Shown: piece by piece, positions 1 to 7,588 of the stretch
How positions within the stretch are numbered: position 1 is the stretch's first letter
Layout of the letters: the number at the start of each line of letters is the position of its first letter
NCBI GenBank assembly: GCA_003022085.1
Contig: PXQK01000021.1
Location: 1 to 14,430 of the forward strand
Direction: 5' to 3'
DNA length: 14,430 nt
Source of the DNA: Halobacteriales archaeon QH_10_65_19
GTDB taxonomy: Archaea > Halobacteriota > Halobacteria > Halobacteriales > Haloarculaceae
The notes under the pieces: generated by a model
Databases searched by the model: none
What the model was told of the DNA's origin: nothing
What the model saw: the letters and a program-made list of their open reading frames with translations, nothing else
Translations under genes and position numbers: made by a program

Positions 1-631
1 CCTCGGGCGTCGTGCTGTCGCCGGCGTCCAGGTCGTCGGTCTTGAGTTCGCCGCTGCCGTCGTCGACCAGCCACTCGCCGAACTGGTTCGGTGTGGCGGT
101 CACAGTGAGGTTCCTGACTTCGACCAGGACGCCCTCGTAGGCCTCCTGGCTCACCTGGGTGGTGTTCAACACCACCGGCTCCGGCACAGACGCGGTGCCG
201 GTCTTCTCTGCGGAGGCCTCGGCTGCCGAGAGGTTGAGACGCGTCAGCTCGAAGTTCTCCTCGACGGGCGCAGTCACGTTCACGATGTCGCCCTCCGCGT
301 AGGCTGACGGGTTCTCGGCGTTGACGAACACGCCGCGGTACTCGCCCGCGCCGTCCTGGATGTAGAACCCGCCTGGTCCGCCCGGCACGACAGCCGTGAC
401 GGTCCCGTTCGTCGTCACCCTCTCCCCGGCGTACGGCGAGGCTGTTCCGCTGTCGTTTTGCTGGATCTCGACGATGCTCACGGTCGGCGCGTTCGCCGAC
501 TGTCCACCGTTCGTTGTCGAAGCTCCCGCTGTCATCGTTGCGAGCGGGACAGCCGCTACGACGAGTGCCAGTGCCACCAGAACCGCCGTGACCCGGGTTC
601 GGCACCCAGGTCCGTCCGCTGTGGACTTCAC
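1..631 (-). CDS. Secreted protein with ExeM/YhcR-like OB-fold N-terminus (3' end beyond window)
   Basis: Reading the minus strand from a GTG at 631 gives an open frame of 210 codons that runs off the left edge. Residues about 11-36 form a Sec-type signal peptide: Arg-containing start, an Ala/Val/Leu core, then an Ala-Gly-Ala-Ser cleavage region. Residues about 48-200 resemble the OB-fold-like domain that precedes the catalytic part of extracellular nucleases of the ExeM/YhcR type: GFYIQD at 88-93, EGDIVNVTAPV at 113-123, then an 'EAYEGVLVEV' strand at 163-172. The catalytic part, if any, is outside the window, so nuclease activity is only a family-based guess; a phosphoesterase or a plain adhesion protein is possible. 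No upstream in-frame ATG/GTG was found before the leuS end. The gene follows leuS by 40 nt on the same strand, so co-transcription is possible, though the functions are unrelated. Confidence 0.72.
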   Translation of the reverse strand, partial: MKSTADGPGCRTRVTAVLVALALVVAAVPLATMTAGASTTNGGQSANAPTVSIVEIQQNDSGTASPYAGERVTTNGTVTAVVPGGPGGFYIQDGAGEYRGVFVNAENPSAYAEGDIVNVTAPVEENFELTRLNLSAAEASAEKTGTASVPEPVVLNTTQVSQEAYEGVLVEVRNLTVTATPNQFGEWLVDDGSGELKTDDLDAGDSTTPE

Positions 632-671
632 AGTTCGTCTGAACCGTCTAACGACCCCGTACTGAAACCTG

Positions 672-3455
672 CTATTTCTCCCCGATGCTGATACCGGGTC
701 TGCCGGGCGTGGCTTTCGCGGCGATGTCGTCGGGGGCCTCGCCCGACCCGTACACCACCACGTCGGCGTCGAACTCGCGTTCGATCAGCCAGGTGGCGCG
801 CGTCAGCGCCTCGTACTCCCGCTCGGGCGGAAGCTGCGCGTCGAGGTGGCCCTCGCCGGCCAGTTCCTTCGCATAGTTGGCCGCGGTCTCACCGTGGCGC
901 TGGATCCGTTCGTCGCCCATGAGCTGACCGACCACGTTTCCGTCGAGCTTCCGTGCCTGCTCGCGGGCGTGGTGCTTCCACTCGGGTGCGACCGCGATCT
1001 CGATCCGCGCCGGGTCCTCGATGCCCGCAACGTCGACGATGTCGCGGATGTCCTCGCGGGTGTTCTCGACCAGCAGCCACGCAGTCTCGTAGCCGTCGGG
1101 TTTCGTCGCGTCGGGCCACTCGGCCTCGGCGATCAGCCCGTCGTGGCCCAGCGTCTCCCACAGTTCCTCGGCGACGTGGGGTGCGACCGGCGCGAGCAGC
1201 CGCGCGACCGTCGACAGCCCGCGCCCGAACGTCGCGTCGTCGGGTTCCGTGTAGTCGGCGTAGCGCCGGAGCAGCGAGACCAGCTCCCGGATCGCCTGCA
1301 TCGCGTGGTTGAAGCGGAACGCCTCGAACTCCTCGGTCGCGGTTGCGGCCGTCGCCTCGACCTCCTCTGTGACGTACTCGTCGACGGTCCCGCCGTCACC
1401 CGCTCGCGACGCCGCGTTCCTGGTTTCGACTGCGCCGTCGGCGTAGGCGTCCACTAGGCTGTAGACGTTCTGGAGGAACTCGTAGGCGGACTCGGCGCCC
1501 TCCTCGGTCCAGTCGAACGCCTTCTCCGGCTGGGCGGCGTTCAGCATGAACAGACGGCCGGTGTCGGCGCCGTACTCCTCGACGAACGGCTCCGGCGAGA
1601 CGACGTTCCCCGAGGAGGAGCTCATCGCGACGCCGTCCTTGCGGACCATCCCCTGGGTGAGCAGGTTCTCGAAGGGCTCGCGGACCCCGCCGAGCATCCC
1701 CATGTCGTCGAGCACCTTCGTGAAGAAACGCGAGTAGATCAGGTGCATTGTCGCGTGCTCGATGCCGCCAACGTACTGGTCGACGGGCATCCAGTCGGTC
1801 GCCTGCTCGCTGTCGAACGGCGCGTCGTCCATCGCCGGCGAGATGAACCGCAGGAAGTACCACGAGGAGTCGACGAACGTGTCCATCGTGTCGGTCTCGC
1901 GCTCGGCGGGCCCGCCACAGTCCGGACAGGTCGTCGTCTTCCACTCTTCTGCGGCGTCCAGCGGGTTGCCCGTGGTCTGGATGAACTCCGGCAGTTCCAC
2001 CGGCAGCTCGTCCTCGGGGACCGGGACGTACCCGCAGTCCGGACACTCGACGAACGGGATCGGCGTTCCCCAGTACCGCTGCCGGGAGATGCACCAGTCA
2101 CGGAGGCTGTGTGCGGTCCAGAACTCGCCGTCGAACTCCTCGACGAACCGCTCGCGGGCCTCCTCGCTCGTCAGCCCGTCGAACTCCCGGCTGTTGACCA
2201 GTACACCGTCGGACTCGCTTCGCTCGTCCGACGAGCCCTCGATCTCTCCGAGGTCGAGAACGCCGTCCTCCGTGTAGGCTGCCTCCTGGACGTCGACCTC
2301 CTCGGGATCGACGCCGGCCTCGTCGTCTCCCTCGTCGGTGTTCGGTGCCGGTTCGACCACCTGCCGGATCGGGATCTCGTGTTCCTGGGCGAAGGCGTGG
2401 TCGCGCTCGTCGTGGGCCGGGACGGCGTACAGCGCGCCGGTGCCGATGTCGGCCAGCACGTAGTCGGCGACGTAGACCGGGATCTCCTCGCCCGTCGCGG
2501 GGTTGGTGGCGTACTCGCCGGTGAACACGCCCGACGTTTCGTCGATCTCCTCCTCGTCGGCGCCAGCGACGCGCTCAACGTACTCGGCGACGTCGTCGTT
2601 CTCTTCGGCGAGGCGCTGTGCGACCTCGTGTTCGGGCGCGAGCGCGAAGAAGGTCGCCCCGTAGATGGTGTCCAGCCGCGTCGTGAAGATGTCGACGCTG
2701 TCGCCGGTCGTCAGCTCGAACGCGACGGACGCCCCGTCCTGCTTGCCGATCCAGTTGCGCTGCATCTCCCGGACGTTCTCGGGCCACCCCTCCAGCCCGT
2801 CGAGCGCGTTGTACAGCTCCTCGGCGTAGTCGGTGATCGTAAAGAACCACTGTTCGAGTTCGCGGTGCTCGATCGGCGTGTCACACCGCCAGCAGATCTC
2901 CGCCCCGTCCGCGGCGTTGACGTTCTCGTCTGCGAGCACCGTTTCGCAGTCGGGACACCAGTTGAGCTCGGTCTCCGTTCGCTCGACCAGCCCCTGCTCG
3001 TAGAACTGCTGGAACAGCCACTGGTTCCACCGGAAGTACGCCGGCTCGCAGGTGGTGACCTCCCGGTCCCAGTCGAACCCCAGCCCCATGACGTTCATCT
3101 GGGCTTTCATCTGTGCGATGCAGTCCATCGTCCACTCGCGGGGGTCGACGTCGCGCTCGTTGGCGGCGTTCTCGGCCGGGAGCCCAAAGGAGTCCCACCC
3201 CATCGAGTGTAACACCGCCTCGCCCTGCATCCGCTTGTACCGGGCGTACGCGTCGGTGATCGCGTAGTTGCGCACGTGACCCATGTGCATCTCTCCCGAC
3301 GGGTAGGGGAACATCGCGAGGACGTAGCTGGGATCCTCGGCACTGTCCTCGATCCTGAAGACCCCGGCCTCGTCCCACCGCTGTTGCCACCTCGGCTCGA
3401 TCTCCGTGTGATCGAACCGCCGTTCGTCCGGTTCGGCCGCGTCGGCTCGGCTCAT
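672..3455 (-). CDS. leuS: Leucine--tRNA ligase, bacterial-type architecture
   Basis: Class I aminoacyl-tRNA synthetase that charges tRNA-Leu in the cytoplasm. The 927-residue product is complete. The HIGH motif is HMGH at 57-60. Zinc-type CxxC pairs lie at 167-170 and 188-191, and again at 471-474 and 510-513. The CP1 editing domain spans about 230-430, with the Thr-rich strand TTRLDT at 258-263 and AVPAHDERD at 344-352, whose Asp349 corresponds to the conserved editing aspartate. The tRNA-binding core LRDWCISRQRYWG is at 451-463, and the anticodon-binding region follows about 650-800. Domain order and the QRNWIG and WCPDC signatures match bacterial-type LeuRS rather than the usual archaeal/eukaryotic type. 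An acidic, probably disordered insertion lies at 371-425 inside CP1. The KMSKS loop reads AMSSSSGN (610-617), with no lysine inside the motif; the nearest are R605-K606 just before it. ATG start at 3455. Confidence 0.97.
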   Translation of the reverse strand: MSRADAAEPDERRFDHTEIEPRWQQRWDEAGVFRIEDSAEDPSYVLAMFPYPSGEMHMGHVRNYAITDAYARYKRMQGEAVLHSMGWDSFGLPAENAANERDVDPREWTMDCIAQMKAQMNVMGLGFDWDREVTTCEPAYFRWNQWLFQQFYEQGLVERTETELNWCPDCETVLADENVNAADGAEICWRCDTPIEHRELEQWFFTITDYAEELYNALDGLEGWPENVREMQRNWIGKQDGASVAFELTTGDSVDIFTTRLDTIYGATFFALAPEHEVAQRLAEENDDVAEYVERVAGADEEEIDETSGVFTGEYATNPATGEEIPVYVADYVLADIGTGALYAVPAHDERDHAFAQEHEIPIRQVVEPAPNTDEGDDEAGVDPEEVDVQEAAYTEDGVLDLGEIEGSSDERSESDGVLVNSREFDGLTSEEARERFVEEFDGEFWTAHSLRDWCISRQRYWGTPIPFVECPDCGYVPVPEDELPVELPEFIQTTGNPLDAAEEWKTTTCPDCGGPAERETDTMDTFVDSSWYFLRFISPAMDDAPFDSEQATDWMPVDQYVGGIEHATMHLIYSRFFTKVLDDMGMLGGVREPFENLLTQGMVRKDGVAMSSSSGNVVSPEPFVEEYGADTGRLFMLNAAQPEKAFDWTEEGAESAYEFLQNVYSLVDAYADGAVETRNAASRAGDGGTVDEYVTEEVEATAATATEEFEAFRFNHAMQAIRELVSLLRRYADYTEPDDATFGRGLSTVARLLAPVAPHVAEELWETLGHDGLIAEAEWPDATKPDGYETAWLLVENTREDIRDIVDVAGIEDPARIEIAVAPEWKHHAREQARKLDGNVVGQLMGDERIQRHGETAANYAKELAGEGHLDAQLPPEREYEALTRATWLIEREFDADVVVYGSGEAPDDIAAKATPGRPGISIGEK
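2210..2230. repeat. Short palindrome inside leuS (GCGAAGC core)
   Basis: The 21-nt stretch has perfect 5-nt arms (CGGAC/GTCCG) around a GAGCGAAGCGA core. It encodes part of the Ser/Asp/Glu/Arg-rich segment at residues 409-416 in the acidic insertion of the LeuRS editing domain. Small palindromes with this GCGAAGC core are, from general familiarity, frequent in haloarchaeal genomes, including inside coding loops; no search was possible here. Confidence 0.45.
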
Positions 3456-3483
3456 ACATCCCTCTGATACGTGCCCGGATTTC

Positions 3484-3491
3484 TATCTTTT
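3484..3491 (-). promoter_or_regulatory. Possible TATA-like box for leuS
   Basis: On the minus strand this reads AAAAGATA, the most A/T-rich spot in the otherwise GC-rich 146-nt leuS-rqcH gap. Its centre is about 32 nt upstream of the leuS ATG, which would place transcription initiation only a few nucleotides before the start codon, as is common in haloarchaea. A GAGGG just upstream of the ATG could assist initiation. The box is a weak match. No clear TATA box was seen for the divergent rqcH. Confidence 0.3.
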
Positions 3492-3592
3492 GACACCGGC
3501 CGCTCACAGCCAGCTCTGCCGGACAGTCGTCCCCGGGCTACGTCCGGAGTCGACAGGTCGCGGACGACACCTCTTTGCCGCGCGTGCCAGAA

Positions 3593-3599
3593 GAGGTGA
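3593..3599 (+). promoter_or_regulatory. Shine-Dalgarno-like site deciding the rqcH start
   Basis: GAGGTGA sits immediately before the ATG at 3602 and is complementary to the conserved 3' end of 16S rRNA. It supports ATG 3602 over an in-frame upstream TTG at 3575, whose extra nine residues do not resemble the family N-terminus. Confidence 0.6.
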
Positions 3600-3601
3600 G
3601 T

Positions 3602-5701
3602 ATGGAACCGAAGCGGGAACTGACGAGCGTCGACATCGCGGCCCTCGCCGGGGAGCTGGGTGCCTACGCGGGGGCGCGCCTCAACAAAGCGTACCTCTAC
3701 GACGGCGGGTTCGTGCGGCTGAAGCTCCGGGACTACGACCGCGGCCGGCTGGAGCTGCTGATCGACACAGGTGGTACCAAACACGTCCGGCTCGCCGATC
3801 CCGACCACGTGCCGCCGGCGCCGGAACGGCCGCCGAACTTCGCGATGATGCTGCGCAACCGCACCGAGGGGGCGACGCTGTCCGGCGTCGAGCAGTTCGA
3901 GTTCGACCGCATCCTCCAGCTGTCCTTCGAGCGCGACGACGCCCACACCACGCTCGTCGCAGAGCTGTTCGGCGACGGGAACCTCGCGGTACTTGACGGC
4001 GCCGGCGAGGTGATCGACTGCCTGCAGACGGTCCGGCTCAAATCCCGCACCGTCGCGCCCGGCTCGACCTACGAGTTTCCTGACGCCCGGTTCAACCCAC
4101 TTTCGGTCGACCGCAACGGCTTCGGATCACGGCTACGCGGCTCCGATACCGACGTCGTCCGGACGCTCGCAACGCAGCTGAACTTCGGCGGGCTCTGGGG
4201 CGAGGAGCTGTGCACCCGGGCCGGCGTCGAGAAGACCCGCGATATCGCCGACCTCGCGGAGGCGGACGTCGACCGGCTCTACGAGACCGTTGGTGCGCTC
4301 GCCGACCGGCTGCGGGCCGGCGACCTCGACCCGCGCGTCTACTGCGAGGACGACCGCCGGGTCGACGTCACGCCGATGCCCCTGGAGGAGCGCGCCGGCC
4401 TCGACACCGACCCGTTCGGGACGTTCACCGACGCGCTCGACGACTACTTCACGCACTTCGAGACGGACACCGGGGAGGACGACAGCGGGGAAGGCGGCCG
4501 CGACAGGCCGGAGTTCGAGTCCGAGATCGAGACCAAACAGCGGATCATCGCACAACAGGAAAACGCGATCGAGGAGTTCGAGAGGCAGGCCGAGGCCGAA
4601 CGGGAGAAAGCGGAATCGCTGTACGCCAACTACGACCTCGTCAACGAGGTGCTCTCGACGGTCCGCGGCGCCCGCGAGACGGGCGTCAGCTGGGACGCGA
4701 TCGAGGAGCGCTTCCGGGAGGGCGCAGAGCAGGGGATCCCAGCCGCCGAGGCCGTCCAGTCTGTCGACGGCAGCGAGGGGAGGGTCACGCTCACAGTCGA
4801 GGACCACGACGTCACGCTCGACGTCGCGGAGGGCGTCGAGCGCAACGCCGACCTGCTCTACCAGGAAGCCAAACGAATCGAGGACAAGAAGCAGGGTGCC
4901 CAGGAGGCCGTCGCGAACACCCGCGAGGACCTCGAAGCCATCAGAGAGCGCCGCGACGGGTGGGAAGCCGGAGAGCCACGAGCGGACGACGAGGACGACC
5001 AGGGGGAGATCGACTGGCTCGCCCGCTCCTCGATCCCCGTGCGCTCCTCGGAGTCCTGGTACGAGCGCTTCCGGTGGTTTCACACCAGCGACGGCTTCCT
5101 CGTGATCGGCGGGCGCAACGCAGATCAAAACGAGGAGATCGTCAAGAAGTACCTCGACCGGGGCGACCGCTTCCTGCACGCACAGGCCCACGGCGGCCCG
5201 GCGACGGTGCTCAAGGCGACCGGACCGAGCGAATCCTACGACGAGGCCATCGAGATCCCACAGCAGTCACTGGAGGAGGCCGCGCAGTTCGCCGTCTCCT
5301 ACTCCTCGGTGTGGAAAGACGGGAAGTACGCCGGCGACGCCTATGCGGTAGACCACGACCAGGTCTCGAAGACGCCCGAGAGCGGCGAGTACCTCGAGAA
5401 GGGCGGATTCGCGGTCCGTGGCGACCGGACCTACTTCGAGGACGTGGCCGTCGGTGTCGCCGTCGGGATCACCTGCGAGCCCGAAACCAGGGTGATCGGC
5501 GGGCCGCCGGCAGCGATCGAGCCCCGTGCCGAGTCGGCGATCGAACTCGAACCCGGAAAGTTCGCGGCCAACGACGTCGCAAAACGGTGCTACAGGGAGT
5601 TGCGCGAACGCTTTGCCGACGAGTCATTCGTCAGGAAGGTCGCCAGCCCCGACCTGATCGGGGAGTTCTTGCCGCCGGGAACGAGCACAATGGCGGAATG
5701 A
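3602..5701 (+). CDS. rqcH: Ribosome rescue protein RqcH (NEMF/Rqc2/FbpA family)
   Basis: The 699-residue cytoplasmic protein is an RqcH/NEMF/Rqc2 homologue. In this family it binds 50S/60S subunits still carrying a stalled peptidyl-tRNA and, in bacteria, directs C-terminal alanine tailing; the archaeal role is inferred by homology. Domains in order: NFACT-N at about 1-165, with the Asp-Arg pair at D102-R103 (FDRI) matching the tRNA-engaging DR motif; helix-hairpin-helix region at about 185-245 (GGLWGEELCTRAGV); coiled-coil arms at about 302-345 and 410-455 flanking a middle domain; an acidic linker at about 455-475; NFACT-R (DUF814) from about 483, with WFHTSDGFLVIGGRNADQNE at 492-511 and HAQAHGGPATVLK at 526-538. 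Length and layout look complete. It is divergent from leuS, and the only gene following it on its strand is the damaged argS, after 173 nt. Confidence 0.95.
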   Translation: MEPKRELTSVDIAALAGELGAYAGARLNKAYLYDGGFVRLKLRDYDRGRLELLIDTGGTKHVRLADPDHVPPAPERPPNFAMMLRNRTEGATLSGVEQFEFDRILQLSFERDDAHTTLVAELFGDGNLAVLDGAGEVIDCLQTVRLKSRTVAPGSTYEFPDARFNPLSVDRNGFGSRLRGSDTDVVRTLATQLNFGGLWGEELCTRAGVEKTRDIADLAEADVDRLYETVGALADRLRAGDLDPRVYCEDDRRVDVTPMPLEERAGLDTDPFGTFTDALDDYFTHFETDTGEDDSGEGGRDRPEFESEIETKQRIIAQQENAIEEFERQAEAEREKAESLYANYDLVNEVLSTVRGARETGVSWDAIEERFREGAEQGIPAAEAVQSVDGSEGRVTLTVEDHDVTLDVAEGVERNADLLYQEAKRIEDKKQGAQEAVANTREDLEAIRERRDGWEAGEPRADDEDDQGEIDWLARSSIPVRSSESWYERFRWFHTSDGFLVIGGRNADQNEEIVKKYLDRGDRFLHAQAHGGPATVLKATGPSESYDEAIEIPQQSLEEAAQFAVSYSSVWKDGKYAGDAYAVDHDQVSKTPESGEYLEKGGFAVRGDRTYFEDVAVGVAVGITCEPETRVIGGPPAAIEPRAESAIELEPGKFAANDVAKRCYRELRERFADESFVRKVASPDLIGEFLPPGTSTMAE

Positions 5702-5723
5702 CGGGCTGCTCGGCGGCGACATC

Positions 5724-5783
5724 TTCTGATACGGCCGTGCGTGACTCTATAGCGGTACAGAGCCACGTACGACCGTATCAGAA
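5724..5783. repeat. 60-nt imperfect palindrome between rqcH and argS
   Basis: The outer arms TTCTGATACGG (5724-5734) and CCGTATCAGAA (5773-5783) are perfect 11-nt inverted repeats. Inside them the symmetry continues: a CGTGCGTG/CACGTACG pair and CTCT/AGAG, broken only by four transition-type mismatches, three of which would be G-U pairs in a minus-strand RNA. The centre is TAGCGGTA. It starts 22 nt after the rqcH stop and ends 91 nt before the argS ATG. It could be an rqcH 3'-end hairpin, an operator, or the relic of a small palindromic mobile element. The flanking A-rich run (5782-5793) lies on the wrong side for a plus-strand T-tract terminator. Confidence 0.8.
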
Positions 5784-5847
5784 AACCAAAAAAATCGTGT
5801 TTGCAACAGCTGGTAACGACACACGCTCGAATCGAACCCGTTACCCC

Positions 5848-5851
5848 TAAA
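5848..5851 (+). promoter_or_regulatory. TATA-like box for argS, leaderless start
   Basis: TAAA within CCCCTAAACATCC lies 24-27 nt upstream of the ATG at 5875. That is the spacing expected when transcription begins at or next to the start codon. It supports ATG 5875 as the original argS start and suggests the promoter region is intact although the coding frame is not. Confidence 0.45.
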
Positions 5852-5874
5852 CATCCGCCCGGAGTATCGGGGGT

Positions 5875-7540
5875 ATGTTCCTCGCCATGCGCGCGGAGGT
5901 CGCGGACGCCCTGGAGGACGCGCTGGCGCGTCTGGGGTACCCGGCCGACGAATCCGACCTTTTCGGCTACGCCGTGTTCCCGGGCTGTCTCGCGTAGCGG
6001 ATCGACCTCCGTCGAAACTGCCGGCCCGTACGTGAACTTCCTGCCGTCGTCGGCGTACTTCCGCGAGACGGTCGTGGCCGCACAGGAGGGGAGCTACGGC
6101 CACCTCGACGACCGCGAGACGAGCATCGTTCTGGAACATACGAGCGCCAACCCCACCGGGCCGGTTCACGTCGGCCGGGCGCGCAACCCGATCATCGGGG
6201 ACGCGCTCGGAACGCTGCTTGAGTACGCCGGCTACGACGTCGAGCGCCACTACTACGTCAACGACGCGGGCCGTCAGATCGCGACGTTCACCTGGGCCTA
6301 CGAGACGTTCGACGAGAGCGACCTGCCAGACCCCGAACGAGACCGGATCGAGTACGATCTCGTTCGCTACTACCGCGCGGGCAACGCGTTCCTCGAGGAG
6401 GGCGACGAGGAGACTGTCGCCGAGGCCGAGGCCGAGATCGAGGCGATCATGCGGGGGCTGGAGGCCGGCGACGAGGCAGTATTCGCGCGGGTGGCCGCGG
6501 TCGTCGACAAGGTACTCGAAGGGATGCAGGCGTCTCTCGCCCGCCTGCCGGCGGAGTTCGACGAGTTCGTCAAGGAGACCCGGTTCATGCACGACGGCTC
6601 GACCGAAGACGTCGTCGAACGCCTCACGAACAGCGAGTACGCCAAGCGGGAGGAGGGTGCCTGGCAGCTCGACCTCGCGGACTGGGGAGTCGAGAAGCCG
6701 TTCGTGTTCCTGCGCTCGGACGGCACCACGCTGTACACGACGCGGGACCTGGCCCACCACGAGTGGAAGTTCGACAGCTTCGACCGGGCGATTACGGTGC
6801 TGGGCGAGGACCAGCGCCTGCATGCGACCCAGCTCGAGGCCGCACTGGAGGTCCTCGGCAACGACACCGACCGCCTGACGTCGACGTTCTACGGCTGGGT
6901 GAACCTGCCAGCGGGGGAGTCGATGTCGACCCGTCAGGGCACCGGCGTCGACCTCGACGACCTCCTCGACGAAGCCATTGCCCGCGCCCGCGAAGAGATT
7001 ACGACCCGGATGGACGAACGCATCCGCGACGACGACCTGACCGAGGCGGACGTCGAGCGCATCGCCCGCCAGGTCGGCATCGGGGCCGTCCGTTACGACA
7101 TCGTCTCCAAGCAACCGACGAAGGCGATCACCTTCGAGTGGGAGCGCGCGCTCGACTTCGAGGCCCAGAGCGCGCCCTACGTCCAGTACGTCCACGCGCG
7201 GGCCGCCGGCATCCTTGCGGAGTCCGACATCGACCCCGCGACACTCGACGATGCCGATGCCGCCACCCTGTCACACCCGACCGAGCGGGAGCTCCTCCGT
7301 GAGATTGCACGTTTCCCGGCCGTCGTCGAAACGGCCGCCGAGGAGCTGAAACCCCACGTCGTCGCCACCTACACCCGCGAGTTCGCCGAGGCGTTCAACG
7401 CCTTCTACCGGGAGTGCCGGGTCGTGGACGCGGCCGACAGGAGGACGCGCCGCGCCCGCCTGGCGCTGGTCGTCGCCGCCAAGACGACAATCGCGAACGC
7501 ACTCGATATCCTCGGCGTCGCGGCTCCCGAGTCGATGTAG
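5875..7540 (+). pseudogene. argS: Arginine--tRNA ligase, frame-disrupted in its N-terminal domain
   Basis: Class I synthetase that charges tRNA-Arg. From ATG 5875 one frame encodes a typical haloarchaeal ArgRS start ([20 protein letters not shown]...) but ends at a TAG (5995-5997) after 40 codons. The rest lies in the next frame: [12 protein letters not shown] from about 6011, the HIGH-equivalent HVGR at 6167-6178 within [14 protein letters not shown], the KMSKS-equivalent MSTRQG at 6923, and a full DALR-type anticodon domain ending PESM at 7537. The usual distance from Met to the GPYVNF motif is about 90-95 codons; here it is about 49, so some 30-45 codons of the Add-1 tRNA-recognition domain are missing as well as the frame being shifted. 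No in-frame ATG restores it. The nearest body-frame start is a GTG at 6029, which drops the whole Add-1 domain. The body frame is also open upstream to a TTG at 5801, but that stretch does not look coding. The change could be a real deletion (with another argS elsewhere) or an assembly error. Confidence 0.88.
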
Positions 7541-7546
7541 GGCACT

Positions 7547-7566
7547 ACCGCGAGCGGTCCCGCGGT
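7547..7566. terminator. Possible hairpin between convergent genes
   Basis: ACCGCG (7547-7552) and CGCGGT (7561-7566) form a perfect 6-bp inverted repeat around an 8-nt loop, six nucleotides after the argS stop and 22 nt beyond the stop of the converging gene. No T-tract follows on either strand, so a terminator role is only suggested by position. Confidence 0.3.
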
Positions 7567-7588
7567 GAGACTGTCGGCGGTTGGGCCC

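Noticed and set aside
1743..3212. 489-codon open frame opposite leuS
   Set aside because: It is a mirror of the GC-rich leuS codon pattern. The protein is rich in Val/Leu/Asp/Arg and lacks any family motif, while leuS is unmistakable.
4210..5850. 546-codon frame overlapping rqcH, and a 352-codon antisense frame at 4133-5191
   Set aside because: Both overlap the clear RqcH frame; one is an Arg/Pro/Gly-rich shadow and the other a reverse-strand echo.
5801..5998. TTG at 5801 as the argS start, which would give one unbroken frame of 579 codons
   Set aside because: The residues it adds are Arg/Ser/Pro-rich and unlike ArgRS, whereas the ATG 5875 frame over the same bases does look like ArgRS and has a well-placed TATA-like box.
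5747..7195. 482-codon antisense frame over argS
   Set aside because: Its translation is the complement of ArgRS codons, with no start signal and no recognisable domain.
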